A DNA stretch of 56,033 nt, from contig CALFRH010000063.1 in assembly GCA_937919225.1 (NCBI GenBank), positions 1 to 56,033 on the forward strand, in the 5' to 3' direction. Each line of letters opens with the position of its first letter. Position 1 is the first letter of the stretch. Below are positions 9,984 through 17,813 of this stretch, piece after piece. Below the pieces are notes generated by a model. The model had not been told where the DNA came from and did not search any database. It saw nothing but the letters and a program-made list of their open reading frames with translations. Source of the DNA: an uncultured Parvularcula sp. GTDB lineage: Bacteria; Pseudomonadota; Alphaproteobacteria; Caulobacterales; Parvularculaceae. Both the position numbers and the translations under genes were made by a program.

Positions 9984-10003
9984 GTAGAACGTATACGTTC
10001 TAC
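9984..10003. repeat. Perfect 20-bp palindrome at the IS/nuclease junction
   Basis: GTAGAACGTATACGTTCTAC is a perfect palindrome of 20 bases lying four bases outside the IS3 fragment start and touching the stop codon of the truncated nuclease gene. It could be a fused pair of inverted termini, an operator, or a deletion scar. Bases on both sides do not continue the symmetry. Confidence 0.9.
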
Positions 10004-10254
10004 CCTTCTAGACGGGCTCTCCATTCAAATGAGGGACCAACAGGGGCGCAGACCAGACCGGCCAAGCCGGTTCGGAGATAGTGCTTAACCTGTACAATGA
10101 AATTGTCCGGATCGCTGGAATATCTGAGATCTATTCCCCTATCACGGCCAGCGTTGAAGCTTTCGAGACGAAGTGACCATTCCTTTTGCAGTAGATCTCG
10201 CGCGAGCCGCTCAAGATCGAGTGGAGAGAGTTGGTGAAAATCATAATCAGGCAT
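10000..10254 (-). pseudogene. N-terminal fragment of an Mrr-like restriction endonuclease/NTPase
   Basis: Residues 1-60 (MPDYDFHQLSPLDLERLARDLL, then RLESFNAGRDRGIDLRY and FIVQVKHY) match the N-terminal PD-(D/E)XK nuclease region found in Mrr-like and nSTAND-type defence proteins: a D in GRDRGID and a QVK lysine form the expected core. After LRTGLAGL the similarity ends, and the frame stops at the palindrome next to the IS3 remnants after only 84 codons. The rest of the protein has been lost. The start has no strong ribosome-binding site but overlaps closely with the upstream Fic reading frame. Confidence 0.65.
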
Positions 10255-10260
10255 CAGTCT

Positions 10261-10862
10261 TCACTCAGCTCCAACAATTTTTAGAATAGAAGAAAAATCC
10301 AAGGCATCAGCGGCTCTCAATGCTGCAATATAGTCTTCGCGACGCGTATTGTCCTTCATCAGATCAAACCCGCCAGCCCAGTCTATCGGCGGATGATTCC
10401 AGCGTTGCTGAAGATAGGCATCAGTCATGATCCGCGCATGGCGACCATTGCCATTTGGGAAACAGTGGATCTGAACCAGCCGGTGATGAAACCGTGCCGC
10501 CGCCTCTAATGACGGATAGGTGTCATGCTCCGCCCAATAGCGTGCATCATCCAGCAACATGCGTAATTGCACGGAAATCTGTATGGGATCGACGCCGATA
10601 TTCTTTTCGGTAAGGCGAAACTTACCCGCCCATGCCCAGACTTCACCAAACAGGCGGCGGTGGAGTTCCAGGATAAACGCCTCGCTCAATACATCCTGAC
10701 GGCTCCGGCGGTGGCGAAGCCATAGCAAGCCGTTTTGAACATTGACCTGTTCCAGCTCATTCAACTCGCCACGCGTGGTGATGTGTTTGTACTTACGGCC
10801 CTCACAAGCTCATCCGGATCGAGCGACGTTGCACCTTCTGGTTCTTCGCCAATCCCGCTCAT
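10261..10862 (-). pseudogene. Mobile mystery protein B (Fic domain), frameshifted near the start
   Basis: The Fic core is intact: HCFPNGNGRHAR near the middle is the HxFxxGNGR AMP-transferase motif. The true start is the ATG at 10862, which overlaps the stop of the mobile mystery A gene as ATGA and opens MSGIGEEPEGATSLDPDEL, the expected N-terminus. That frame ends in TGA at 10761-10763. The rest (KYKHITTRGELNELEQVN...) continues in another frame, so one base was gained or two were lost between about 10780 and 10830. Translation could restart at the ATG at 10764 to give a 167-residue Fic protein without its first 30 residues. Family knowledge: the A/B pair recurs on mobile elements with A as regulator. 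Sequencing error is the main alternative. Confidence 0.8.
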
Positions 10863-11329
10863 TCACTCACCCAAAGATCTGAAGGCATGTCGCGCATCAA
10901 TTCTTGTGTGATGCGCTCAATCTCTTTGTTCTGTTGTTTTTTGGTCAGGGCCTGTTTTTCAAGCGCCATATGCGTGCTGGCGTTCTCAACCACGGCGGCG
11001 GCTTTTTTCCTCGCCTGCGCCTCAATCAGATCAGCAATGCCGCCTTCCCGCGGGACGATACCGTAGACGAATTTACACCCCATGGCCTCGGCGGCGGCTT
11101 TCAGGGTTCGTATACTAGCGCCTTCACTGAGTTCGGCCCGCTCCGTTTTTGAGATATTGGCGCGGGTCTGGCCCATGGTCCGGGCAAGCTGCGCCGCTGA
11201 CAGGCCAAGTGCGGATCGCACCAAAGCAATCCAGCCTTCGGAAGGCGTTTCCAAAGCACGCGCACGCGCATCCGCTGCCCGATCAATTCGGGCCTGACGC
11301 TGCTTCTGGACTGTCTGCTTCATGCTCAT
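10859..11329 (-). CDS. Mobile mystery protein A, HTH regulator partner of the Fic protein
   Basis: A 156-residue protein starting at the ATG at 11329 (MSMKQTVQKQ), with TGATAGGTAA seven bases upstream; a further upstream in-frame start at 11359 is less likely. The middle (GWIALVRSALGLSAAQLARTMG, then NISKTE) is an Xre-type helix-turn-helix, and the C-terminus is helical and charged. The family is the regulator of a Fic protein and probably acts as its antitoxin or repressor. It overlaps the Fic gene by four bases. A palindromic operator lies just upstream, over the likely -35 element, so autoregulation is probable. Confidence 0.85.
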   Translation of the reverse strand: MSMKQTVQKQRQARIDRAADARARALETPSEGWIALVRSALGLSAAQLARTMGQTRANISKTERAELSEGASIRTLKAAAEAMGCKFVYGIVPREGGIADLIEAQARKKAAAVVENASTHMALEKQALTKKQQNKEIERITQELMRDMPSDLWVSE

Positions 11330-11397
11330 ATGCTTACCTATCAGTTGACGCCAAGGCATTTAGCGTATACTTATTAGAATACATTTTAAACCTATAT

Positions 11398-11415
11398 GTC
11401 AACTATTTAGTTGAC
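11398..11415. promoter_or_regulatory. Palindromic operator and promoter of the mobile mystery A/B pair
   Basis: GTCAACTA-TT-TAGTTGAC is a perfect inverted repeat with 8-bp arms. Read on the minus strand, its end supplies TTGACA, a good -35, followed by TATTCT about 15 bases later. Further GTTGAC/GTCAAC half-sites occur at 11344-11349 and near 11432. A repressor bound here would block the -35 box. Confidence 0.7.
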
Positions 11416-11487
11416 GTGAGAAGACTTGGCGTCAACCGATAAGTAAGCGAAATCAGGGTCCCGCAACATGTGTAGAGGCTGGTTGGG

Positions 11488-11895
11488 CTACAACCAGCGC
11501 TGTGAAATGGCGTATCCGTCAGAGAATAGTTTGGAGGACAGGTCGTAGATTAGCGCAAATCCCATATCCATGCCTGCGCCTTTGATCTTCACGCCTTCAT
11601 GTTTTTCATCAAGGGCTAAACCCAAAAGCAGCGCACACTCATAATTCAATTGGCGCATGTCCCCATATTCCAAATCAAAATAATGCACTGAAATGCTCCG
11701 GCTCATGCCAGAGGCTGAAACATGTCTGAGTACCGTGTAGAGGACAGGTTTTCCCTGATGATCTTTCGGGGCCTTTGAAATCGATTTCAAAATGCTCTTG
11801 GTACGGTTTTCTATTTCCTCTGCAACAAAACCGGTAAAGCTCTGATCTTCCCTTCCAAAGAGCGTGTATTGACGTTTCAAATACGAGGTCGTCAT
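11488..11895 (-). CDS. Conserved hypothetical protein of mobile elements
   Basis: A 135-residue protein starting at the ATG at 11895 (MTTSYLKRQY), which has AAAGGATG eight bases upstream; an in-frame ATG lies three codons earlier at 11904. Recognisable blocks are LRHVSASGMSRSISV in the middle and KGAGMDMGFALIYDLSSKLF near the end, a pattern I associate with uncharacterised phage and plasmid proteins. No catalytic motif is visible and no function can be given. It lies alone between the mobile mystery operator and a long hairpin. Confidence 0.7.
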   Translation of the reverse strand: MTTSYLKRQYTLFGREDQSFTGFVAEEIENRTKSILKSISKAPKDHQGKPVLYTVLRHVSASGMSRSISVHYFDLEYGDMRQLNYECALLLGLALDEKHEGVKIKGAGMDMGFALIYDLSSKLFSDGYAISQRWL

Positions 11896-11950
11896 GGCAA
11901 ACATCCTTTCTTATAAAGGTTGCGCATGAACCTCTGCCCAGCGGCGAGCG

Positions 11951-12000
11951 TCTAAAATCAAACAACGCCCCGCACGTTCGTTTAGCGGGGCGATTTTAGA
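11951..12000. repeat. Long two-part inverted repeat (cruciform or terminator)
   Basis: Outer arms TCTAAAATC (11951-11959) and GATTTTAGA (11992-12000) enclose inner arms CGCCCCGC (11966-11973) and GCGGGGCG (11985-11992). All pairs are perfect, with a six-base bulge on one side. It lies upstream of the hypothetical gene that starts at 11895. It could terminate transcription from either side or form a cruciform. Confidence 0.75.
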
Positions 12001-12297
12001 GGCGCGTTCCGAAGAGCAAGCGCCCCAAAGCCGCGTGAGTTTTACGAGCCTGCTGCGCACTACACGGCTTTTGGTGCGGGCCAGTGCGTAGCGCGGCTAT
12101 TGGATCAGGGGCTTGAAATTCGGATTAAGCTTAAAGATCAGGTTCCATTCGCATGTATCGTCATGCGTCTTTGATAAAGCTCATCCTTTGCTCATACGGC
12201 TCCGGGGCCGCGCGTGAAGCGTTCCCGCCTTTGCGGTGGGGGCTTTCAGAAAGGCGTAAGCACTCCAGCACGCCTAAAGACCAAAGGAGCCTAAAGT
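12001..12297. other. Non-coding stretch rich in inverted repeats
   Basis: I find no convincing gene here. CCAAAGCCG (12025-12033) pairs with CGGCTTTTGG (12065-12074) with one bulge, and CGCCTTT pairs with AAAGGCG just before 12260. Together with the preceding 50-bp repeat it may be the 5' leader of the small gene at 12298 or a non-coding RNA. Confidence 0.4.
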
Positions 12298-12399
12298 ATG
12301 AGCACACTGCAAAAACACATTTCTATGCGAGTGGAAATCAATCTGAGCCTGAGCGTTTCAGCTCTGAGGCTCGATGTTTTATTTCTCCGCAAGGACTGA
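12298..12399 (+). CDS. Very small protein (33 residues) with strong ribosome-binding site
   Basis: The ATG at 12298 is preceded by AAAGGAG at the right distance. The frame (MSTLQKHISMRVEINLSLSV...) ends in a stop at 12397-12399. A 12-bp intrinsic terminator begins 15 bases after the stop, so start signal, reading frame and terminator fit one small transcription unit. The alternating hydrophobic/polar pattern in the second half suggests a beta strand or amphipathic peptide. No family is recognised. Confidence 0.55.
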   Translation: MSTLQKHISMRVEINLSLSVSALRLDVLFLRKD

Positions 12400-12413
12400 A
12401 CGCGTTCCACAAA

Positions 12414-12443
12414 AAAGCGCCCGGCATGAGAGCCGGGCGCTTT
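12414..12443. terminator. Bidirectional intrinsic terminator
   Basis: AAAGCGCCCGGC (12414-12425) and GCCGGGCGCTTT (12432-12443) form a perfect 12-bp stem with a six-base loop. Extra A's on the left give a U-run for the minus strand. It ends the small plus-strand gene at 12298 and the minus-strand AAA+ operon whose last gene stops at 12462. Confidence 0.9.
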
Positions 12444-12461
12444 CACCTTCGAACGCTTATT

Positions 12462-12626
12462 CTAGTTACCCTCTTCTTGCTCATCGTCTTCCTCTGGATC
12501 GAAGGTAAGAAGACGTAAAGGCGGCGGGGGAAGCTGCTTGACGTCCTCGCCGCAGGCGTATTTTTGTTCAATGGCCAGCAAGTCGGCCATTGCCGTATCG
12601 AGTAAATCATCCGTATTTAGCATCAT
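12462..12626 (-). CDS. Small acidic protein, third gene of the AAA+ operon
   Basis: A 54-residue protein starting MMLNTDDLLDTAMADLL, with AGGAGAGG just upstream of 12626. The tail is very acidic (FDPEEDDEQEEGN), preceded by LPPPPLRLL. It follows the 196-residue gene by 17 bases and is followed by the terminator at 12414-12443, so it is the last gene of a three-gene operon. No family is recognised. Small size and acidity would fit an inhibitor or adaptor of the operon's other proteins (inference). Confidence 0.75.
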   Translation of the reverse strand: MMLNTDDLLDTAMADLLAIEQKYACGEDVKQLPPPPLRLLTFDPEEDDEQEEGN

Positions 12627-12643
12627 TGTTGGTCCTCTCCTTT

Positions 12644-13234
12644 CTACCAGACGCCGCCTTTGGCTTCTTGTGTGTCGATGAAATCCAGAGCTTTAAAGCG
12701 GCCTTTTTTGGCATTGACGTTCTTAAGTGTACGGATCACTTCATATTCGCGGGCATGCTTGGCGGCTTCTTGCGGGTCGTGGTTAAGCCCAACCGCGCCG
12801 TAAAATGCCTCGGCGCCCATCGCATTTTTCACTGCCGGGTTCGAGAACCACCACAGCTCAATTTCAGGATTGGAGCAGCGCGCATAGACCGCATCAATGT
12901 AGCGCTTAAAGACCGCCAGGATTTCGCGTGAAGAGAAGTAGATTTCACCATCGGCCAGCTCGTCGATGGCGATCTCCCCTTCAACCTCGCACAATCCCTG
13001 ATGACGCGCCCAATCGATCCGGAATGTGCACCCGGCTATCGGATCGCCGTTTTCTTTCACGACGATCTCAAGCCCGTTGATCATTTTCTGATCGATCATC
13101 TGCGCCATGTTTTGGGTGAAGAAACGAACATCGGCTTTGTCAGCTGCAATGAATACGAATTCCAGCGCTGTAGCCTGCAGAACGAGCTGGCGGATTTTCG
13201 TCTGGATATCGACTTGAGCAAGGGTGAGTTGCAT
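12644..13234 (-). CDS. Uncharacterised protein encoded after an AAA+ ATPase
   Basis: A 196-residue soluble protein (MQLTLAQVDIQTKIRQ...). It has an N-terminal helical part, a probable beta-hairpin (NGLEIVVKENGDPIAGCTFRIDW), and an acidic-to-aromatic C-terminal half (PEIELWWFSNPAVK). I do not recognise the family. It starts 12 bases after the AAA+ gene, so the two are made together. The arrangement of an AAA+ ATPase with a small substrate-like protein recalls TRIP13/HORMA pairs, but the sequence alone does not establish this. Confidence 0.7.
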   Translation of the reverse strand: MQLTLAQVDIQTKIRQLVLQATALEFVFIAADKADVRFFTQNMAQMIDQKMINGLEIVVKENGDPIAGCTFRIDWARHQGLCEVEGEIAIDELADGEIYFSSREILAVFKRYIDAVYARCSNPEIELWWFSNPAVKNAMGAEAFYGAVGLNHDPQEAAKHAREYEVIRTLKNVNAKKGRFKALDFIDTQEAKGGVW

Positions 13235-13246
13235 TTGATTTCTCCC

Positions 13247-14128
13247 TTATGCTGCTGTTTTCAGAAATGACTGCGCACGATCCACGCTGGCGAGCTTTTC
13301 AGCCGCCTCCATCAACTGCTCAAAGCCAGCATGCCCTTTGGCGCTCGAAAACTCAGCACCAAGAGCCGCAAAATCCAGCTCGCCAAACGGACCCTTCCAG
13401 GTCTGCACGATGTGTTCGGCGCGGGCACGCGTCACCACATTCCCGATCTCTGCAAAGAAGGCTGGCGTCTCTTCCGGGAACGCAGAGACTAGGGACGCAA
13501 TCTGGCTTTGCGAGCATTGCGAATACATCGCAGCGACAATCGCTTGAAGTTCCTCTCCGTGAGGGTCCACAGTGGACATCCAGCATCGTCCGGCGCGGAG
13601 CATGGTTTCACTTAGAACGTCGAGCGCATTCGACGTGTAAATGAGCGCCGGGGCGCGTTTGGGGCTGCTTTTCTTCATGGAACGTCCGGCAACGCCGCGA
13701 ATGAGTTCGAACGGGTTGTTCGCCAGTGCCATCAGCATGCCGATGACCAGGTGGCGCGAACTGGTGCCAGCGATTTTCTGGTCCGCGTTGGCATCCCCGG
13801 TTTCAATATCATCGATCACCAGGACCGAGATGAAACCGCTCTCATCATAGGCGGCTGTGAGATAGGCTTCAGCCAACACATCGCTGGCCATGCCTTCATA
13901 GGGGCCACCCAACGTGCTGCCGTGAAGCATATGCACGGAAGCGCCCATATCCCGACTGATCTCTTGTGCGAGCGTTGTCTTACCTGTGCCGGGCGGTCCA
14001 ACAAGCGCCAGCGCCTGAGAATGGGGAAAACCATTCGCGGCGTTTTTTATCGCGCACAAAAACAAATGCGTTCGTATATCTAAAGAGGGCTGGCGGGGAT
14101 AAACCCGGCCATTAACTGCAAAAGTCAT
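13247..14128 (-). CDS. AAA+ ATPase
   Basis: A 293-residue single-domain AAA+ protein. Walker A is LVGPPGTGKTTLAQ near residues 41-52, Walker B is VLVIDDIETG near 100, and a sensor-1-like segment (ALIYTSNALDVL, followed by an arginine-containing LRAGRCWMS) lies near 170-185. The C-terminal part is a helical lid. The start codon has AGGAGATAAACTG directly upstream. It heads a three-gene operon with the 196- and 54-residue proteins, and these two are the likely substrate or regulator. It is not DnaA, Lon or ClpX. TRIP13-like remodellers and element-encoded AAA+ proteins are possible homologues. Confidence 0.85.
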   Translation of the reverse strand: MTFAVNGRVYPRQPSLDIRTHLFLCAIKNAANGFPHSQALALVGPPGTGKTTLAQEISRDMGASVHMLHGSTLGGPYEGMASDVLAEAYLTAAYDESGFISVLVIDDIETGDANADQKIAGTSSRHLVIGMLMALANNPFELIRGVAGRSMKKSSPKRAPALIYTSNALDVLSETMLRAGRCWMSTVDPHGEELQAIVAAMYSQCSQSQIASLVSAFPEETPAFFAEIGNVVTRARAEHIVQTWKGPFGELDFAALGAEFSSAKGHAGFEQLMEAAEKLASVDRAQSFLKTAA

Positions 14129-14232
14129 CAGTTTATCTCCTATTGGTTTACTGATGGCCTTTGATGCGATGTAATGGGATTGAATTTCCTCGTATGAGAT
14201 AAAAATCTTTGGTCATGCGGAGGTTCGGTGCA

Positions 14233-15507
14233 TTATGCTTTTGAAGTAAGTTTTCCAGGCGCTCCTTCAAATGCGAAGGGGTTGAGGAATTGCCGCCCCC
14301 AGAAGAGGTTTTTATCCACTTCAGTGAGTTCGGCCTCCTCGCAAACTAAGTCCCAATTCTCACGTATGACCTGTAGCTGGCTTTGGACAATCACGACGGC
14401 GTCCTTTTCTTTCAGAAGGAAGTGATGAGCATTGCTCAAACAGGTTTGCAAGAGGCTTGCCCGCTTATCACCGGCGATGAGCATGGCCTGAGAAGCCTCG
14501 CGGCCCGTGCGCCCTTGCGGACAAATATCATAGGCCGGGGTGAGGGTGAGGCTCTGGCCATCCCAGAAGGCGGCATGGTTGCGGGCATGATCATCGGTAT
14601 TGCCGCATAAAATGTTGAAAACCAGCCGGGCAAACAACTCGTGCAAGCTTGCTTTTGGCTGATCGAAGCGCACACGTATGATTTGCGCGAGGTCTTCATA
14701 TGAGGCGTAGCGGGCCATCATTTCATCAAGGCCAAACAGAGTGAGCGCAGAGACCATGATCTTACGGTGCCATCCGGCCACGGCCTTGATACGGTCAAAC
14801 CGCTCAATCAGTAAAACATCCTTGCCCGAAGCTTTGGTCATGGAAACGGGTGCAACATTCAACCCCGCCAAAGCGGCGAGGCGCATGGCAATAAACTCAG
14901 CTTTGACCACGGAATAGAGATCATTGCTGGCTGAGAATTTGGCGATATATTTCTTATCATCACTTTCAATCAGCGCTTTGGGCCGTGCTCCACCGATGGA
15001 ACTGCCATGATGCAGTGCTTGATCCAGCTCAGGGGTGAGAGGAATGCCGGCCTCAACGCGTTTGGCTGAGTCTATCAGCTCTTCGAGCGTCGCGTTTTGC
15101 GATTGGCGAGGTATATAGTCCGTGGGGCTTTCCTGGAAGTCTAGCGCTCCAATTCGGTCTGATCCTGACTCCAGTAAAAAGATGAGTTCGGAGAGTTCTT
15201 TCCTATCCAGCTCCGGCCCTTTCTTGCCAAAGGTCCGGTTGAGGATAACGCGCCGCCCCCAGGCATCGGGCGCAGCATCGCGGATTGATGAGGGCATGCT
15301 TAAACCGCCCGGCAATGGCAATAATCCCGGCTCTAGGGGCAATTCGGGCAGATAGAGCGCAATAGCATTCTCACGCTCCAGATAAGAGCGGCCATAATTA
15401 AACTGGATCGTATCGCCCTGCTCCGTGATCTGTCCGGCCACGACGGGGTCTGTTGCGCCGGGAAGCCAGGCCCAGACATACGCTTGTGTTGGTGCATCAG
15501 AAGTCAT
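14233..15507 (-). CDS. hipA: HipA-family serine/threonine kinase toxin
   Basis: A 424-residue HipA. The N-terminal couple-HipA part is followed by the P-loop-like segment GSSIGGARPKALIE (about residues 168-181), the catalytic lysine region KYIAKFSASND, the catalytic loop NILCGNTDDHARNHA (D and N near 304-312) and the metal-binding LTPAYDICP. Length is typical for the family. Family knowledge: HipA phosphorylates glutamyl-tRNA synthetase or other translation factors, which arrests growth, and it is held by the HipB antitoxin. hipB overlaps its start by 11 bases, so the two are translationally coupled. All key residues are present, so it should be active. Confidence 0.92.
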   Translation of the reverse strand: MTSDAPTQAYVWAWLPGATDPVVAGQITEQGDTIQFNYGRSYLERENAIALYLPELPLEPGLLPLPGGLSMPSSIRDAAPDAWGRRVILNRTFGKKGPELDRKELSELIFLLESGSDRIGALDFQESPTDYIPRQSQNATLEELIDSAKRVEAGIPLTPELDQALHHGSSIGGARPKALIESDDKKYIAKFSASNDLYSVVKAEFIAMRLAALAGLNVAPVSMTKASGKDVLLIERFDRIKAVAGWHRKIMVSALTLFGLDEMMARYASYEDLAQIIRVRFDQPKASLHELFARLVFNILCGNTDDHARNHAAFWDGQSLTLTPAYDICPQGRTGREASQAMLIAGDKRASLLQTCLSNAHHFLLKEKDAVVIVQSQLQVIRENWDLVCEEAELTEVDKNLFWGRQFLNPFAFEGAPGKLTSKA

Positions 15508-15835
15508 CGCTCACCTCGCCTCGAGGTTTACGAATTTTCTTCGGCAGTAAAGCAAGCTTGTCCGATACGCGCTCAATCTGAGAGGAAAGCAGTTCCTCAG
15601 ATAGGTCAAAGAGCTGTATACCAACTAGATAGGCGGCCTCAAAAACAAGGCCAAGTTCAACTTTAAGATCACCGCGCTCAATGCGCTGAATGGCGGCGCG
15701 GGAACAGCCGACACGCTCTGCCAGTGCTTTTTCAGACATGCCGCGTTGCTTGCGGTTCAGCTTAATAGACTGACCGAGCAATAAGGCGGCTTCTTGTGAA
15801 GCTTTGGAATAGGTTCTCTGTGCAACGCGCGCCAT
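15497..15835 (-). CDS. hipB: HipB-like Xre antitoxin
   Basis: A 112-residue protein from the ATG at 15835 (MARVAQRTYSKAS), with AGGAGAAAAA upstream; an in-frame start at 15898 would add 21 residues without a better signal. The helix-turn-helix is LNRKQRGMSEKALAERVGC, then SRAAIQRIERGD. Family knowledge: HipB binds operators upstream of its own gene and neutralises HipA. The AT-rich region at 15899-15990, with repeated AAGTCA/TGACTT-like motifs (AAAAAGTCAAGAAAATGACT), is the likely operator and promoter. Confidence 0.9.
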   Translation of the reverse strand: MARVAQRTYSKASQEAALLLGQSIKLNRKQRGMSEKALAERVGCSRAAIQRIERGDLKVELGLVFEAAYLVGIQLFDLSEELLSSQIERVSDKLALLPKKIRKPRGEVSDDF

Positions 15836-15999
15836 GATTTTTCTCCTGCGCGGGCCCATCTGAAGAGCGTCCGGCATATCATTCTCAGCATCGCACATGA
15901 GACATAAAAAGTCAAGAAAATGACTCTTCTATGATTCATATTAATATTATAAGGCTTATTTATAAGTCATTCCAAATTCATCAATAGCGGCCAATGTGC

Positions 16000-16203
16000 T
16001 TAGAGGTCACCGGCGAACAGGCCTTTGAGAAGTTGCGAGACCCGGTTGAGACAAAATATGACGGCCAAAAAACCGATCAGCCAGAACAGGGCTTGCTGCG
16101 CTTCGTAATTGAGATCGAGCGCATCAATCATCAGCCCCTGCTCAATACCTTGGTAACACGCCGCGAGGAGCAAGAATGGTGCGAGGAATTTGATTAGCTT
16201 CAT
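16000..16203 (-). CDS. Small two-TM protein coupled to the relaxase
   Basis: A 67-residue membrane protein: one hydrophobic segment at residues 5-16 (FLAPFLLLAACY, with a lipobox-like LAAC) and a second at about 38-53 (ALFWLIGFLAVIFCL). Its ATG overlaps the relaxase stop as ATGA, so it is made with the relaxase. It may be a membrane accessory of mobilization or an entry-exclusion-type lipoprotein (inference). No family is recognised. Confidence 0.7.
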   Translation of the reverse strand: MKLIKFLAPFLLLAACYQGIEQGLMIDALDLNYEAQQALFWLIGFLAVIFCLNRVSQLLKGLFAGDL

Positions 16204-17813
16204 CGCTTTCGTCCTTTATCCTGCGGGCGTGTTTCAAACTCCGCCTTCGGAGACTTCCCTGAAGCTGATTTGGATTGACCGCCGGGTTTCGCCGCGAGCG
16301 TAAAATCATTGCGCAAATCAATTTCCTCGCGCGCTGGCGGAGCCTTGGCTTTCACATTCGGCTCTTTTACGGTTTTCGAGCTGTGCCGACGCATGGCTTT
16401 ATGTGGTGCAGCGGCTCTGCCGCCAGGCGTCAGCGTCAAATGCACTGAGGGCATGTGGTCATGGCCTTTGCGCAAACCTAGCGCGTGTTCGCGAGAATAC
16501 GTCTTTTCGAGGCTTCGGCGTTCGCGCGTGAAGACATGCTCCTGGTTGCGCTCGGCCCGGCGCAGTTCTGACATTTTCAAATGATGTGTTCGGGTTAGAG
16601 TTTCACGGGCGTGGAGTTGGTCCTCCATGAGAGTCTTGGTCTGCAACTCATGACGACGACCCCGGCGGTGGTCTTCATGCTGTTGAAGTTTGGTTCGCAA
16701 AAAGGAAATGCCGGAGACTTTGCTAAAAAACCCTGCCAGCCCTTTCGGATTATTCTGGGTACGTTCGAGCTGTACCTGAAACTTGTCCTGGGCCTGTGCG
16801 GCCTGGAGCGCGGCGCGTTGCCGTAACTGTTCTGCAAAAATCCCTTCGCTTTCCTTTTTATGCATTTGGGTTTGCGCATCGATCTGAGCTTGCAGCGCAT
16901 CACGGCGCTTGTCTTGCGAAGCATTGAGGCGTTCCAGTTCCTGAGCGTGTTTCTCGCTGGCCTTGAGAGCTTTATTCTCGTCCTGGAACTGCCTTGCAAG
17001 CGCCTTGGCCTCATCAACACTGGGCAGGCTATCGGGCGGATACTCATTTTTGAGAAAGGCCTGAACGTCTTTGGCGCGTACCGATTTGTCATCGATCATA
17101 CGCGGCAGGGCATTTGTGCCGCCATACATGTCCACCAGCACATATGGGCGCCTGCCATTGGCCAGAATGTAGCCCTGATCTTCCAGCGCGCTCACAAATG
17201 CGGATGCGGAATCAGAACGGCGCCAAAGATCGGTGATGACCTCCATGCGTTCTTCTTTGGTGATCCCCGTCTGATCAACTTGCGCCTTATCATATAAGGA
17301 AAGCTGATCGGCTTTGGCGATGCCCGTGTGATATCCATCGGGCAGCTTGATATTGTGATCGAGCGCAAACTGGCGCGTGACATTCATCAGTTTGGACTTA
17401 TCGAAAGCCATATGAATGGCTTTGCCTTCATTGATATCGATCCGTGACCAGACCACGTGATAGTGTTCGCGCAACCGCCCGGCTTTATCCTCTTTGATGT
17501 GCTTATAGATTTCGCGGGGCTGGCCCATAAGGCCAAGGCTTTCTTCCGCACGCTCAATATAATCCATATATTGGTCATGCGTGAAGCGCGCCTGGCGCGG
17601 ATCAGGATTGATCGACAGGCTGTAGAGGTACTTCTTACATCTGGTCATGGAATGCGCGATGGCTTCGTGCTCGGCAAACGCGCCATGGGTATCATCGGCA
17701 ACGCTGCCGCGCCCTTCAATGCGCTCAACATATTCATTGTCTTCGCCATTCATCAGATGGGTGGCGAGGTCTGAACCGTTGCCGCGCTGTGATCCGAAAA
17801 CGATCAGGCCCAT
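16200..17813 (-). CDS. MOBP-type relaxase
   Basis: A 537-residue DNA relaxase. The nicking domain is the first about 270 residues: an aromatic strand KKYLYSLSINPD near 60-70 and the metal-binding REHYHVVWSRIDI near 114-127, the histidine motif of VirD2/MobA relaxases. From about 280 to 470 it is a long charged coiled coil rich in Q, E, R and K, and the C-terminus is basic. Family knowledge: the relaxase cuts oriT, stays covalently bound through a tyrosine, and pilots the strand through a coupling protein. Its start overlaps the mobC stop as TAATG, and its stop overlaps the next small gene. The candidate oriT lies upstream of mobC. Confidence 0.85.
   Translation of the reverse strand: MGLIVFGSQRGNGSDLATHLMNGEDNEYVERIEGRGSVADDTHGAFAEHEAIAHSMTRCKKYLYSLSINPDPRQARFTHDQYMDYIERAEESLGLMGQPREIYKHIKEDKAGRLREHYHVVWSRIDINEGKAIHMAFDKSKLMNVTRQFALDHNIKLPDGYHTGIAKADQLSLYDKAQVDQTGITKEERMEVITDLWRRSDSASAFVSALEDQGYILANGRRPYVLVDMYGGTNALPRMIDDKSVRAKDVQAFLKNEYPPDSLPSVDEAKALARQFQDENKALKASEKHAQELERLNASQDKRRDALQAQIDAQTQMHKKESEGIFAEQLRQRAALQAAQAQDKFQVQLERTQNNPKGLAGFFSKVSGISFLRTKLQQHEDHRRGRRHELQTKTLMEDQLHARETLTRTHHLKMSELRRAERNQEHVFTRERRSLEKTYSREHALGLRKGHDHMPSVHLTLTPGGRAAAPHKAMRRHSSKTVKEPNVKAKAPPAREEIDLRNDFTLAAKPGGQSKSASGKSPKAEFETRPQDKGRKR

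Noticed and set aside
12462-14128. CBASS-type defence system based on an AAA+/HORMA-like pair
   Set aside because: No CD-NTase or effector gene is present, and the HORMA assignment is unproven. Kept only as a structural hypothesis.
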